Assembly (NCBI GenBank): GCA_029863605.1
Contig: JAOTVB010000002.1
Coordinates: 186,001 to 250,000 of the forward strand
Length of the DNA stretch: 64,000 nucleotides
Reading direction: 5' to 3'
From: Myxococcales bacterium
GTDB lineage: Bacteria; Myxococcota_A; Polyangia; Polyangiales; Houyiibacteriaceae
The notes under the pieces are model-generated. The model was given only the letters and a program-made list of their open reading frames with translations. It searched no databases and was not told where the DNA came from. Each line of letters opens with the position of its first letter. Positions within the stretch are counted from its first letter, which is position 1. Below are positions 18,334 to 27,147 of the stretch, piece by piece. The translations under genes and the position numbers were made by a program.

Positions 18334-19287
18334 ATGCTCGTGGTGGGGGTCGACGAGAACGGTTTGGGGCCTCGTCTAGGCCCCCTGGTCGCCACCTCCG
18401 TCGTCCTCGAGACGCCTCGATACAGACGGGCAGCGCTCTGTGACCGGGGCCTCGAGCTAGGCCTCACCGACAGCAAGGAAACTGGGGGTTTCGGGCGAAT
18501 GGGATTCATCGAGTCGGTGGCTCTGGCCCTCCTGGGTTGGGCAAGGCGGTGCGGCGGGGCCCAAGCCTCGGTGTCGCGGGAGCTCCCGCGTTCGGCCGAC
18601 GATCTGCTGGATCGCCTTTCGCCTGCGTCGAGAGTCGAGCTGCGAGCCTGCTGTCCGAACGATCAGACCGCGGCCCAGTGCTGGGCCGTCGACTTTCCGC
18701 TCCCGGCGTTCGGCGGGGACCCGGCTCTCGGGACGACCCTGCTCCGAAAGCTCGCCGGAAGGTCCAAGCTCAGAGTCGTCGACGTGCAGAGTCGACTCGC
18801 TTGCGCAGGCATGTTGAATGCGATGCAAGCGGCCGGGCAAAACAAGCTTGCGGTCGACCTCGAGCTCTTTCAGGAGCTGATCGCCACAGCTCGCCAACTT
18901 CACCAAGGTTCGTTGTTGGTCATCTGCGGAATGGTCGGCGGCATTCGCGACTATTCTTCGCGCCTCCCCCGGCTGGAATTCGATCGCGTCCACAACCTTC
19001 GAGGGCGCCGCGGCCAACGCCGATACGCTGTCGACGGGCTAGGGGAGATTCGTTTCGAAGTGGACGCCGACGCTCGCCATTTACCCGTAGCCCTCGCGTC
19101 GATCGTCGGGAAATACCTTCGGGAGATCTGCATGCTTCGGATCGGCGAGTTTTACCGTCGCGACGTTCCGGGGTTGGAACTCGCGAGCGGCTATCACGAC
19201 CCGGTAACCAGTCGGTTCATCGAGCAGACGCAACCCTCGCGCCACCACCTAGGGATCGTGAGCGATTGCTTCCAGCGTCATGCGTGA
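18334..19287 (+). CDS. Divergent RNase HII-like protein
   Basis: 317 aa. The N-terminus VVGVDENGLGPRLGPLV parallels the RNase HII opening GxDExGrGP with the catalytic D7-E8 pair. LTDSKE (46-48) matches the DSK motif, and ASIVGKYLRE matches the late AASIxAKxxRD segment. It is about 100 residues longer than typical RNase HII, with an insertion in the middle. A second acidic residue is available in VDADARH. I infer an RNase H-fold nuclease on RNA-DNA hybrids or single ribonucleotides, but specificity is unproven. RNase HI lies 2 kb downstream. Confidence 0.62.
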   Translation: MLVVGVDENGLGPRLGPLVATSVVLETPRYRRAALCDRGLELGLTDSKETGGFGRMGFIESVALALLGWARRCGGAQASVSRELPRSADDLLDRLSPASRVELRACCPNDQTAAQCWAVDFPLPAFGGDPALGTTLLRKLAGRSKLRVVDVQSRLACAGMLNAMQAAGQNKLAVDLELFQELIATARQLHQGSLLVICGMVGGIRDYSSRLPRLEFDRVHNLRGRRGQRRYAVDGLGEIRFEVDADARHLPVALASIVGKYLREICMLRIGEFYRRDVPGLELASGYHDPVTSRFIEQTQPSRHHLGIVSDCFQRHA

Positions 19288-19308
19288 CCTCTGTGTTAGA
19301 AGGCTTCC

Positions 19309-20430
19309 ATGACCGACCGTGACTCCGTGCCCCGTTGGTTGCTGTGGTTGACCGCGTCCGTGGCGGCCGGCTGGCTGCTCTACACGCTTCGGGGCGTGCT
19401 CGCGCCGGTCTTTTTTGCCTTTCTGATCGCGTACATGCTCGACCCGCTCGTCGATCGCATCGAAGCGATGCCATTCCTGCGGAACAGCCGGATCGCCCGT
19501 GGGACCGGGATTGCAGTTCTTCTAGTCGGCGTCTTCGCAGTTACCGCCGTACTTATTTTCGTCGTTGCGCCCATGGTGTTCGAGCAGGTCTCGAGCTTCG
19601 TCCAGAGACTTCCGGCTTTGCTCGAGCGAAGCCGGGCCGAATGGGAGCCCCTCCTCGCCCAGTACGGGCTGACGATGCCGACGTCGGTAGCCGAGGGCCT
19701 AGAGGATCTGCACCTCGATTTTCAACAGATCGTCGCGAAAAGCTACACGCCGGTCTCCGCAGCGGTGAAATGGGTCCTCGGTGGCACCGCCTCTGCGTTG
19801 GGCGCGATGCTGGCGGCTTTGATCGTGCCGGTCTTCGCCTTCTATCTCACGTACGACTTCGACAACATCGTGACGAGGGTTGCCAACCTCGTGCCGCCGC
19901 GCCACCGACTGCAGACGTATTCGTTCTTTCGCGACATCGACGCGGTGCTGGGTCAGTTCTTTCGAGGCCAGTTCACGGTCATGGCGATCCTCGCCGTGCT
20001 CTACAGCCTCGGCTACGGACTGATCGGCGTCCCGCTAGCTCTTCCGATTGGCATCATGGCAGGCTTTCTTTCCTTCATTCCGTACGCCGGCAGTCTCACC
20101 GCGTTGGGCGCCGCGTTGCTGATGACCGCGCTCGACTGGCAGGGCTGGACACAGGTGCTCTGGGTCGTCGGCGTCCACTTCACCATTCAGGGTCTCGAGG
20201 GGTTCGTGATCACCCCGAAGATCATGGGCGACACCGTCGGGATATCGGCAATTGCGGTCATGTTCGCGTTGTTGGTTGGCGGCGAGCTCCTCGGGTTCAC
20301 CGGTGTCTTGCTCGCCATCCCTGCGGCTGCAGTGGCCAAGATTCTGATTCAGCGCTTCGATGACCAATATCGGAGGTCTCCATTTTTCGTCGGCGGCGAT
20401 GCAGCCTCTAGTGACGCTTCGGAAGACTAG
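19309..20430 (+). CDS. AI-2E family transporter (PerM/UPF0118)
   Basis: 373-aa polytopic inner-membrane protein, about eight helices, with the family's long soluble segment between the third and fourth helices. A conserved C-terminal region carries GVPLALPIGIMAGFLSFIPYAG and VITPKIMGDTVGIS. Members export small molecules or act as Na+/H+ antiporters; the autoinducer-2 label is historical. It follows the RNase HII-like gene by 21 bp. The 3' end overlaps the convergent gene by 23 bp. Confidence 0.88.
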   Translation: MTDRDSVPRWLLWLTASVAAGWLLYTLRGVLAPVFFAFLIAYMLDPLVDRIEAMPFLRNSRIARGTGIAVLLVGVFAVTAVLIFVVAPMVFEQVSSFVQRLPALLERSRAEWEPLLAQYGLTMPTSVAEGLEDLHLDFQQIVAKSYTPVSAAVKWVLGGTASALGAMLAALIVPVFAFYLTYDFDNIVTRVANLVPPRHRLQTYSFFRDIDAVLGQFFRGQFTVMAILAVLYSLGYGLIGVPLALPIGIMAGFLSFIPYAGSLTALGAALLMTALDWQGWTQVLWVVGVHFTIQGLEGFVITPKIMGDTVGISAIAVMFALLVGGELLGFTGVLLAIPAAAVAKILIQRFDDQYRRSPFFVGGDAASSDASED

Positions 20431-21370
20431 AAGCATCGAGCGTGACGGTGATCCAGGGCCCGTCGACGTCGATATGGGCCGACCGGGCCAGGTCGACTAG
20501 ATAGGGTTCGACCGTTTCGGGCGGCGAGTCGGTCCAGGCCTTCATCAGCGCAGCGTCGCGTCGAGCGGTGTCGGCGTCCGTGACCTCGACCATCACCTTG
20601 AGCGCAGTCGGGATCCTGGCGCGGGTGGTGAGCCCGAGGCTTTTCACACCGGTGAAGGCCGAGGCCTGGTCGCCGAAGGCGCCGATTCGCTCGAATGCGG
20701 ACTGCCAGCGGGGTGGGGCGACGAACACCCCAGCGATGGCCGCATCCCCCGCCACGCGCGACCAAAGGTCACGAAAGCCGGCTGCTTCTATCAACGATGG
20801 GACCGTGCCGCGCGCGACAGCCATGAACTCGGCAACCGTCTCGCTCGATCCGGTTACAACCGTGTAATCGTCGACCTTCGCCAGCGCGCTCGCGCCATCG
20901 CGGCTTCTGAGTATTGGTCCGGTCGGAGTAGTGACCCGGTCGATCGCGCTCCCTCGTGCCTCGACCAAGCTCCGGTAGCATTGCGCAATGGTCTCGGCGT
21001 CCGCTGTGCGTCCGCGAAGCAACAGTCCGACCGACTGGAAAGGTTCGCCCTCTGGGCCGCCAACCCAGACAGTCGCATCGCGGAGCGCAGCAAGTGGGGC
21101 GAGTCCGCATCCGGCTTCGATTTCACTCAGGCGTTCTGGCGGGGCGAGCCAGTCGAAAAGCGCCTGGGCGGACTGGCTATCGGCGAGTGCTACGGCGTCG
21201 ATTCGAAGAACGGCGCAGGCGGTCTTGGGAAGCTCGTAAAGGATTCGGTTGGTGCGTAAGGTTCGCCCGTGTTCAATGATCGCATACAGGAGGACGACAG
21301 TCGCAATCGCAGCCGTCCCTGCCACTTTGGTGGATCGAGACACGAGCCGAGCGTAGGAAGTTCTTTTCAC
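20408..21370 (-). CDS. Membrane-anchored periplasmic protein, unknown
   Basis: 320 aa. One N-terminal transmembrane helix (TKVAGTAAIATVVLLYAII) and a large presumed periplasmic domain with repeating alpha/beta pattern (CAVLRIDAVALADS, ATVWVGGPEGEPFQSVGLLLRG, DYTVVTGSSETVAEFM). The layout recalls DUF3352-like proteins that score substrate levels, but the similarity is weak. The start is only 30 bp from the divergent RNase HI gene. Confidence 0.55.
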   Translation of the reverse strand: MKRTSYARLVSRSTKVAGTAAIATVVLLYAIIEHGRTLRTNRILYELPKTACAVLRIDAVALADSQSAQALFDWLAPPERLSEIEAGCGLAPLAALRDATVWVGGPEGEPFQSVGLLLRGRTADAETIAQCYRSLVEARGSAIDRVTTPTGPILRSRDGASALAKVDDYTVVTGSSETVAEFMAVARGTVPSLIEAAGFRDLWSRVAGDAAIAGVFVAPPRWQSAFERIGAFGDQASAFTGVKSLGLTTRARIPTALKVMVEVTDADTARRDAALMKAWTDSPPETVEPYLVDLARSAHIDVDGPWITVTLDASSLPKRH

Positions 21371-21400
21371 CTAGCAAGCGCTCGTGCTAACGCGTCCACC

Positions 21401-22096
21401 ATGCCATGGCGCCGTATGCGGCTTCGCAACGCCGAAGTGCTCGTTCGTTGCGACGACCAGGGGGAGCTCGCCTCCAACGGAGGGCGCGTCGAAATTCGCT
21501 ACAAGCCCGGCGATGGGCGCGCGTACTTCGCGGGCGTCTCCAACCTGAGCCCTACCGAAGGCCCGATCCAGATCGAGCCGGACTCGTTCTGCGGCGAAGC
21601 TGAACCAGTCAAGCAAGGACGAAAGCCTTCCAAGAAGAAGGCCGGGACCGTGCACGCCCCCGACAAACCCGAGGCTGACGAGCTCTTGGTCTACGCTGAC
21701 GGAGCATGTAGCGGAAATCCGGGTCCTGCTGGCGTGGGGGTAGTCGCGCTTTGGGACGACCAACGCCGCGAGCTCAGCGAGTACATCGGCGAGGCCACGA
21801 ACAACATCGCCGAGCTCACCGGTGTCCTCCGCGCGATCCAGTTGGCGCATGAGCTCGACAGACCGCTTCGGCTATACACGGACTCCAAGTACGCGATGGG
21901 TGTGTTGACCCAGGGTTGGAAAGCCAAGGCGAACAAAGAGCTCATCGCCGAGATAACAGAGTGGCTCCAGGGTCACCCCGACACCGAGCTATTTCACGTG
22001 CGCGGTCATCAGGGGGTCACGCTCAACGAAGTGGCGGACGAGCTCGCCGTGCAGGCAGTGACGAGCCGTTCGTCTAAGGGCTGGACGTCTCGCTGA
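21401..22096 (+). CDS. rnhA: Ribonuclease HI with N-terminal extension
   Basis: 231 aa from ATG 21401 (ATG 21416 is equally possible). Residues 1-85 are an extension: a short beta-rich segment and a Lys-rich linker that may bind nucleic acid. The RNase HI domain follows with all four catalytic acids: YADGACSGNPG, NIAELTG, YTDSKYAMG and a final NEVADELA, plus the HVRGHQG loop. It degrades RNA in RNA-DNA hybrids. The last 23 bp overlap the convergent deacetylase gene. Confidence 0.9.
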   Translation: MPWRRMRLRNAEVLVRCDDQGELASNGGRVEIRYKPGDGRAYFAGVSNLSPTEGPIQIEPDSFCGEAEPVKQGRKPSKKKAGTVHAPDKPEADELLVYADGACSGNPGPAGVGVVALWDDQRRELSEYIGEATNNIAELTGVLRAIQLAHELDRPLRLYTDSKYAMGVLTQGWKAKANKELIAEITEWLQGHPDTELFHVRGHQGVTLNEVADELAVQAVTSRSSKGWTSR

Positions 22097-23009
22097 GCCG
22101 ACGTGCGACCTCTTTCAATGGAAGGAGCTCGTAGCCTGCCTGCCGAATCATGTCGATCACACCGCGTATCACCGAGACTTTCTCGGCCGCCGTTCTCTTT
22201 AGATCGGGTCGGTGGGTCGCGAGGGGCTGCAGGCCGTCGAGCGCGACATCGGCGACGTCGAATCCATGAAGTTCCAGGTGGATGAAGTCTCGACCGAGCA
22301 TCTGCCGCGTCAGCGCTCTTGCACCTCGGTCACCCCACAGAACGAGTGATGTGCCGATGTAGGGAAGGCCCCAACGAGTCACCCCGATCGGAAGCTCGAG
22401 CAGACCCGTGCCTTCGCGCCAATACGGTCGCCCTACTCGGTACGGTCGTTTCGGAGACCGCAACACCAATGGCGTATCGACGATGCTCTGGCTTTTTCTA
22501 CCCTTGAGCGCCATCATACCGAGCACCGAAACCTTTGCGGCGTAGTAGCTCGGGCACGGAAAGACACTCGAATCATACTCGACCTCCGACGCTTCGAGCC
22601 CGTCGAACATCGTGTCGTTGATCGTGTAGCCGGGAGCTCGGAATCCCACGGGACGAGCGCCGCACGCCTCGTGAATGGCCGACGCTCCAAGACCGATGTC
22701 TTGGAGAATATCTTCGGCAGAACGACGACTGAGATCGTAGTGGTGATGAAACGAGTGGTTTCCTATCTCGTGGCCTGCCGCGTGCAGGGACGCGACGACG
22801 TCACGATTGTGTGCGTGCTCGAGGTCGGAGCCGATGGCAAAGAAGGTGGCGCGGATCGACTCGGCCTCGAAAAGCTCTGCCAATCGGGGTACGCAGCGAT
22901 CGTAGACGGCGTGGAGGGCAGGACCTTCCGGGATCTCGATGCCATGGATGGCGCCGTAGCAATCCACCTCATCCAAATCGACCGATATCGACGCGAGCTT
23001 TCGCTTCAC
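22074..23009 (-). CDS. Polysaccharide deacetylase (NodB-like), NaxD/ArnD-type context
   Basis: 311 aa. NodB-type metal site: the aspartate pair in SVDLDEVD (motif 1) and [11 protein letters not shown] (motif 2, HxxxxH), then [10 protein letters not shown] (motif 3). The C-terminal half ([21 protein letters not shown]) matches deacetylases acting on lipid-linked sugars. It overlaps the upstream glycosyltransferase gene by 4 nt. The pair resembles ArnC-ArnD and FlmF2-NaxD, in which a sugar on undecaprenyl phosphate is deformylated or deacetylated before transfer to lipid A. That role is inferred from context. Confidence 0.85.
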   Translation of the reverse strand: MKRKLASISVDLDEVDCYGAIHGIEIPEGPALHAVYDRCVPRLAELFEAESIRATFFAIGSDLEHAHNRDVVASLHAAGHEIGNHSFHHHYDLSRRSAEDILQDIGLGASAIHEACGARPVGFRAPGYTINDTMFDGLEASEVEYDSSVFPCPSYYAAKVSVLGMMALKGRKSQSIVDTPLVLRSPKRPYRVGRPYWREGTGLLELPIGVTRWGLPYIGTSLVLWGDRGARALTRQMLGRDFIHLELHGFDVADVALDGLQPLATHRPDLKRTAAEKVSVIRGVIDMIRQAGYELLPLKEVARRLSETSSP

Positions 23010-23728
23010 TTTCCCAACCGAATCGCGAGGAACAGCTTAGCGAGGTTTCTCAAAACGTTGGGCACTCGCCGCACCAAGCCTACCGTCGGGGGGCGCTTTT
23101 CGAGGACCCGCACCGGAATTTCGCGGATGTCGAGCCCTGCACGCTGGGCGCGAATCACGAGCTCGGACGCAAATAGATCTCGGTCGACGAGGCAAGCCTG
23201 CACGATCGGCTGGAGCGTGCGCTGGCGGAACGCTTTGAGCCCGTGGGTGTCGGTTCCCCGGAAACCCAGCGTTAGGCGTAAAAGGCCGTTGATGATGTGC
23301 GTCCCGAGCCGGCGAAACAAGGGTCGTTCGTCGCTTGCACCCTTCATGGCTTTCGACCCGACGACCATGTCGACCGGCTCGGCTTCGAGCAAATCGAGCG
23401 CCCGCCTGAGAAAATCGATATCACAGAGATCGATTTCTTCGCAGATCACGATATCGCCTTTCGCATCTAAGATGCCATCACGGAGCGCTTTGCCGTAGTT
23501 TGGTTCGTCGGTGTGTCGCGAACGCACCTGCCCGAAGCGGACCCTGAGCTCCTTTGCGACGTCCACGGTTGCGTCCGTCGAACCATTTTCCGCGAGGACG
23601 ATCTCGTATGGTCTTCCAAAGTCGCTGAGCCGATCGACCAAGTCGAGTATGGCGGCGTGGAGAATCGCCTCCTCGTTGTACACGGGGATGACGATTGAGA
23701 GATACGGTTCGGCGCGCGATTCGACCAC
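23006..23728 (-). CDS. Family-2 glycosyltransferase, polyprenyl-phosphate sugar synthase type
   Basis: 240 aa, GT-A fold: [10 protein letters not shown] at the N-terminus, [13 protein letters not shown] for the nucleotide-sugar site, and an acidic ICEEIDLCD segment in place of the DxD. There are no C-terminal membrane helices, so it is of the soluble dolichyl/undecaprenyl-phosphate glycosyltransferase type with a basic amphipathic end. First gene of a two-gene operon with the deacetylase (GTGA-type 4-nt overlap). Confidence 0.85.
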   Translation of the reverse strand: MVESRAEPYLSIVIPVYNEEAILHAAILDLVDRLSDFGRPYEIVLAENGSTDATVDVAKELRVRFGQVRSRHTDEPNYGKALRDGILDAKGDIVICEEIDLCDIDFLRRALDLLEAEPVDMVVGSKAMKGASDERPLFRRLGTHIINGLLRLTLGFRGTDTHGLKAFRQRTLQPIVQACLVDRDLFASELVIRAQRAGLDIREIPVRVLEKRPPTVGLVRRVPNVLRNLAKLFLAIRLGK

Positions 23729-23765
23729 GGCAGGCGCGGCAATGTCTTACGCGCGCACTCGGGCG

Positions 23766-24842
23766 TCAAGCCAAGGAGCATATAATTGCATGGGCGCGGT
23801 CGAGCGTCACGGGCAGTGGCCCTAGGCAAGTTGGGAGGGCAGCGGTTTGGCCTCGCCGGACTTCGAGCTCGGTCTCATCGTCGCCGATGACGACGCGCCC
23901 CCCGAGCACGGTGAGCGAACGCAGAGTGTCGCTTGTTGGCAGGGTGGCTCGTCCTGTGCCGCTCAGTCGGTTCGCTCGAAAGACAGCCGATTGGAGAGGT
24001 CCCTGCCCAGAGATCAGTAGTTCGAGATCGGCGTTCCCGTCAACCGCGGCCGGGCCTGCGCGGTGGCGGATCTCTTCGAGAAGCGAGCCTTCGCGTGGGC
24101 CCCGCCATCGGGTGACGTCGAGGGCGCGATCCAGGTGAAGCGTCCTTAGCGCACCCGAAGGATCTCGATTCCCCTCGGCATCGTATCGGCGATTCCAGTC
24201 CCAATAGCGATAGGTGATTCCGCGCTTTGCGGGAGATACGCGTTGTGGCTCGAGCAGCATGACGCCCCGTCCGACCGCGTGTGGCGTCCCGGGCTCGATG
24301 ACAAACACGTCGCCGGCTGAAACGGGGACGAAACGCATCAAGGCGCTGACGTCATCCTCCTCGTCGATCGCATTCTTGACGACGTCGCGCGACACGCCCT
24401 CCAGGAACCCGAGATAGAGACCGGAGCCCGGTTCCGCGTCGATGATGTACCACGCCTCGGGCTTTCCGCTTTCATCGTCGGCCAGCATGGGATCGGACTC
24501 TTCGGGATGGATCTGCACCGAAAGATCGTCAGCGGCGTCGAGGAGCTTGACGAGGAGCGCCGTTGACCCGAGCGGGGACTCGGCGCCGAGCAAAGCGGGT
24601 GGATCCGAGCGCAAGACCTCATCGAGGGTCGGCCCGTCGACCAGTTGGCTCGGAAAGTCCGGTTCGACCGAAAGCTCCCACGCCTCACCCACGACTACGT
24701 CTCCGTGGGTCAGCCCGAGCTGACTCTTCAAATCTCCCACGATTCTCTTGCCACCCCACGGAGTCCGCTCTGGCGGCGTGAAGTTGTCGGGACGCAGGAG
24801 GAGCGGCCTCCGCCAGTTTTTTGGACCTACTTTATCCCACAT
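23766..24842 (-). CDS. manA: Mannose-6-phosphate isomerase, type I
   Basis: 358 aa cupin-fold zinc enzyme interconverting fructose-6-P and mannose-6-P for GDP-mannose and surface polysaccharide synthesis. Zinc ligands and active-site segments visible: LSVQIHPEES, GKPEAWYIID, and EPGTPHAVGRG, followed by YRYWDWNR. It is 37 bp upstream (in transcription order) of the glycosyltransferase pair, consistent with a small envelope-sugar operon. Start ATG at 24842; a short divergent intergenic region follows. Confidence 0.92.
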   Translation of the reverse strand: MWDKVGPKNWRRPLLLRPDNFTPPERTPWGGKRIVGDLKSQLGLTHGDVVVGEAWELSVEPDFPSQLVDGPTLDEVLRSDPPALLGAESPLGSTALLVKLLDAADDLSVQIHPEESDPMLADDESGKPEAWYIIDAEPGSGLYLGFLEGVSRDVVKNAIDEEDDVSALMRFVPVSAGDVFVIEPGTPHAVGRGVMLLEPQRVSPAKRGITYRYWDWNRRYDAEGNRDPSGALRTLHLDRALDVTRWRGPREGSLLEEIRHRAGPAAVDGNADLELLISGQGPLQSAVFRANRLSGTGRATLPTSDTLRSLTVLGGRVVIGDDETELEVRRGQTAALPTCLGPLPVTLDRAHAIICSLA

Positions 24843-24888
24843 GTAAGGTGGCTCTAAATCCTATGGTAGCGCCCAAGGGAGGTTTGAG

Positions 24889-25206
24889 ATGGGCTATTTG
24901 GGCAAGGAACGCCGAATTCATCGTGTCTTCGTAACCCGCAACAGCGAATACCACGTTCGCCGGAACGTGTGTGTAGGGGTTCGGGATCGCCGCAGCGGCG
25001 AATGGCTTGCCGGTCATCTCGCGCTCCGAAGCACGGTCTCGGGAGGGCTGAAATTCCATGACAACGGCGCGATCAGCGCTTCGGAAGGGCTGCCCACCGT
25101 TGGCGAGTCGCTTTTCTTCATCGCGGCAGGTCGTGATTTGATTACGAGCCCGGTCCTCAACGTTCAGCGGCCTGCGCGGCAGGTCGTTCACAGCTATCCG
25201 ATGTAA
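24889..25206 (+). CDS. Small conserved hypothetical protein
   Basis: 105 aa, mostly beta-strand by pattern, basic N-terminus, no signal peptide. The centre (RRSGEWLAGHLALRSTVSGGLKF) and the end (LITSPVLNVQRPARQVV) look constrained. No domain recognised. An upstream GGGAGG and AAGGGAGGTTTGAG ribosome-binding site lies just before ATG 24889. Divergent from manA by 46 bp. Confidence 0.55.
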   Translation: MGYLGKERRIHRVFVTRNSEYHVRRNVCVGVRDRRSGEWLAGHLALRSTVSGGLKFHDNGAISASEGLPTVGESLFFIAAGRDLITSPVLNVQRPARQVVHSYPM

Positions 25207-25240
25207 GCAGCAGGAACGGCAGAGTGCTATATCGCCCCTG

Positions 25241-25642
25241 GTGTCTTCCGACCGGAAATCCATTCGTGTCGTGGCCGCGCTCATAGCGCGCGGTGGTCGC
25301 TACCTGATCACCCAGCGCCGCGAAACCGCAGTGCTCCCATTACTTTGGGACTTTCCCGGCGGCCGTGTCGAGGACGGTGAGACCGATGAAGCGGCGCTCG
25401 CCCGCGAGGTCATGGAGCGTCTCGGAGTTAGGGTTGACGTCGGTCAGCTGATCTCGTTCGTCAACCACCCATACGAGAACTACGCGGTGGACCTCTATTT
25501 GTACGAGTGCAAGCTTCAAGACGATCGCTTGAGCTGTCGCGCGGTCAAGGACTACGCGTGGGTGACCTCGGAGGAGATGGAAAAATATTCCTTCACTCCC
25601 GTCGACGAAGCGTCGATGACCAAGCTCCTCGGCGAAGCCTAG
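25241..25642 (+). CDS. Nudix hydrolase, MutT-like
   Basis: 133 aa from a GTG start. The Nudix box is present as GGRVEDGETDEAALAREVMERLGV: the REUxEExGU core reads REVMERLGV, so the second of the paired glutamates (MutT Glu57 position) is arginine. The other metal ligands are kept. The order of strands and the ending AWVTSEEMEKYSFTPVD match 8-oxo-dGTPase/NTP-hydrolase members. Sanitising of oxidised nucleotides is the family role; activity could be altered by the Arg. Confidence 0.8.
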   Translation: MSSDRKSIRVVAALIARGGRYLITQRRETAVLPLLWDFPGGRVEDGETDEAALAREVMERLGVRVDVGQLISFVNHPYENYAVDLYLYECKLQDDRLSCRAVKDYAWVTSEEMEKYSFTPVDEASMTKLLGEA

Positions 25643-25699
25643 CGCCTAAACTGCCTTCGACCGTTAATCGAGTAGTTTGTGAGCGAAAAGATCCACAAA

Positions 25700-26656
25700 C
25701 TACACGTCGTAGAACATCGGGGGGCGCTGCCGGACAAACCGAAGCGCCAGCTCACGCGCTTGGCTCGAGAGCCCTTCGAATTGGATGCCCATTCCCGGTT
25801 CAGATTCCGAGGCAAAATCCAGTGGGTCACGAACGAAGCGCACGTACCCGTCGCACTCGAACTCAAAGCCGCCGGGTAGGGTGACGAGCATCGACACGGA
25901 GGTGTCCTTGGCAAGCGCCTCGTAGGTCGCGAGAAAAACACCGCCATGGGAGATCTCGCCGCTAAACCCGACGTAGAAGTTCGATTGCGTCGTGGCCCCG
26001 AGGTTGGCTTCGATCCGACGTCGTTCGCCCTTTGGCACGGGCGCTGGCGGAGGCAGCATCGACGGGGGGAGCATGTTTGGCTTGGGCGCGCTGGACCCGG
26101 GCGAAGAGCTCGGCTTCCCAGTCACGGGCTTCTTTTTTGGCGCAGGTCGCTCCGAGGGACGCACGCTTGGTGGCTCCGAAGCGAAAGACGAGCTCGGCGC
26201 TGCAGAAGGGGGTTTGCTCGACACGGGCCGCTCCAAAGGACGCACGCTCGCGGGCGGCTGGCTCAATGCCTTTGACGGCGCGGGCGGGGACCCCTTGGGA
26301 GGCCCCGAGTCCGTGGGTGCGGGCCGAGTACTCGGTTTGCTGGTGAGCGGAAAAAGGATGCTGATCACGTCGGCAATGTTCTCCGTTGCCGTCAGGACAC
26401 CATCGTGTTCGCTCTTGACGTCTTGGAGGAGCGCGAGAGTTTGACTCAGCGTGCTTAGGGCGCTCTTGACGCACGTCTTGCCGTCCGGTTCGGTGGAGGC
26501 GTGCTCTGCTTCGAAGAGTGCCCTAATCGCTTGTGCGACGTTCTGGATGACAGCGAGGACTTCTTCCGGCACGTCAGCTTCCTGCTGCAGAACCTCCAGC
26601 GCCTTGCCGAGCGATTCGCGAGCGTTCCGTGCGTCATCCGCCCCTGAGTAGCCCAT
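25700..26656 (-). CDS. PilZ-domain protein with helical N-terminus and Pro/Ser linker
   Basis: 318 aa in three parts: helices (about 1-105), a Pro/Ser/Ala-rich linker of about 105 residues (KPSTRPAPTDSGPPK... MLPPSMLPPPAPVPK), then a C-terminal PilZ domain. The domain starts ERRRIEANL and continues GFSGEISHGGVFLAT, FECDGYVRFVRDP and GMGIQFEGLS. The D/NxSxxG loop that contacts cyclic-di-GMP is replaced by ISHGG and the RxxxR motif is only partly kept, so ligand binding is doubtful. Linker codons are repetitive. Likely cytoplasmic signalling or motility adaptor. Confidence 0.75.
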   Translation of the reverse strand: MGYSGADDARNARESLGKALEVLQQEADVPEEVLAVIQNVAQAIRALFEAEHASTEPDGKTCVKSALSTLSQTLALLQDVKSEHDGVLTATENIADVISILFPLTSKPSTRPAPTDSGPPKGSPPAPSKALSQPPASVRPLERPVSSKPPSAAPSSSFASEPPSVRPSERPAPKKKPVTGKPSSSPGSSAPKPNMLPPSMLPPPAPVPKGERRRIEANLGATTQSNFYVGFSGEISHGGVFLATYEALAKDTSVSMLVTLPGGFEFECDGYVRFVRDPLDFASESEPGMGIQFEGLSSQARELALRFVRQRPPMFYDV

Positions 26657-26709
26657 CGTCGATTCCCCCCGCTTACCTCGCTCTCAGAATACCGGGAGTC
26701 GTGCGCAGG

Positions 26710-27147
26710 TCAAAGCTCCTTGACGAATACGATCCGCGACCGCCCCGGGCCCGCATAGTCAGGCACTTCGGTGCTCTTGAAGCCCATCGACTCGTGAAAT
26801 CGGACCGGCCCCTCATGCCCCTCCGCCGCGAGAGACTTGATGCGCTTCATCCCCGCGGCCCTACAGCGCTCCGTGAATTGCTCGTAAAGCCTCTTTCCAA
26901 CGCTCCGCCGCCGGTGATCCGGGTGAATCCCGACCAGATGAACGTATCCGCTGGCTGCTGGAGCGGGAATCATCACACCCAATAGAAAGCCGACGACCTG
27001 ACCATCCTCCTCCGCGACGAGCGCGTGCTCGCCGAACTCGTAGAAGAACATGGGATCGGCACGTTGCCCGGCGGGCCCACCCCACCATTGGTCGAGCACC
27101 GAGATGATATAGTCGAAGTCGACTTTGGTAAGACCCCTGATCTGCAT
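26710..27147 (-). CDS. GNAT-family N-acetyltransferase
   Basis: 145 aa. The acetyl-CoA motif A is clear (VHLVGIHPDHRRRSVGKRLYEQF, of the Q/RxxGxG/A type with RRSVGK), followed by a typical RFHESMGFK motif B. Acceptor substrate unknown. Its start codon abuts the TTG start of the divergent gene, so both promoters must lie inside the neighbouring coding sequences. Confidence 0.85.
   Translation of the reverse strand: MQIRGLTKVDFDYIISVLDQWWGGPAGQRADPMFFYEFGEHALVAEEDGQVVGFLLGVMIPAPAASGYVHLVGIHPDHRRRSVGKRLYEQFTERCRAAGMKRIKSLAAEGHEGPVRFHESMGFKSTEVPDYAGPGRSRIVFVKEL

Noticed and set aside
25700-26656. Cyclic-di-GMP receptor call for this PilZ protein
   Set aside because: The DxSxxG loop is replaced (ISHGG) and RxxxR is incomplete, so ligand binding cannot be claimed.
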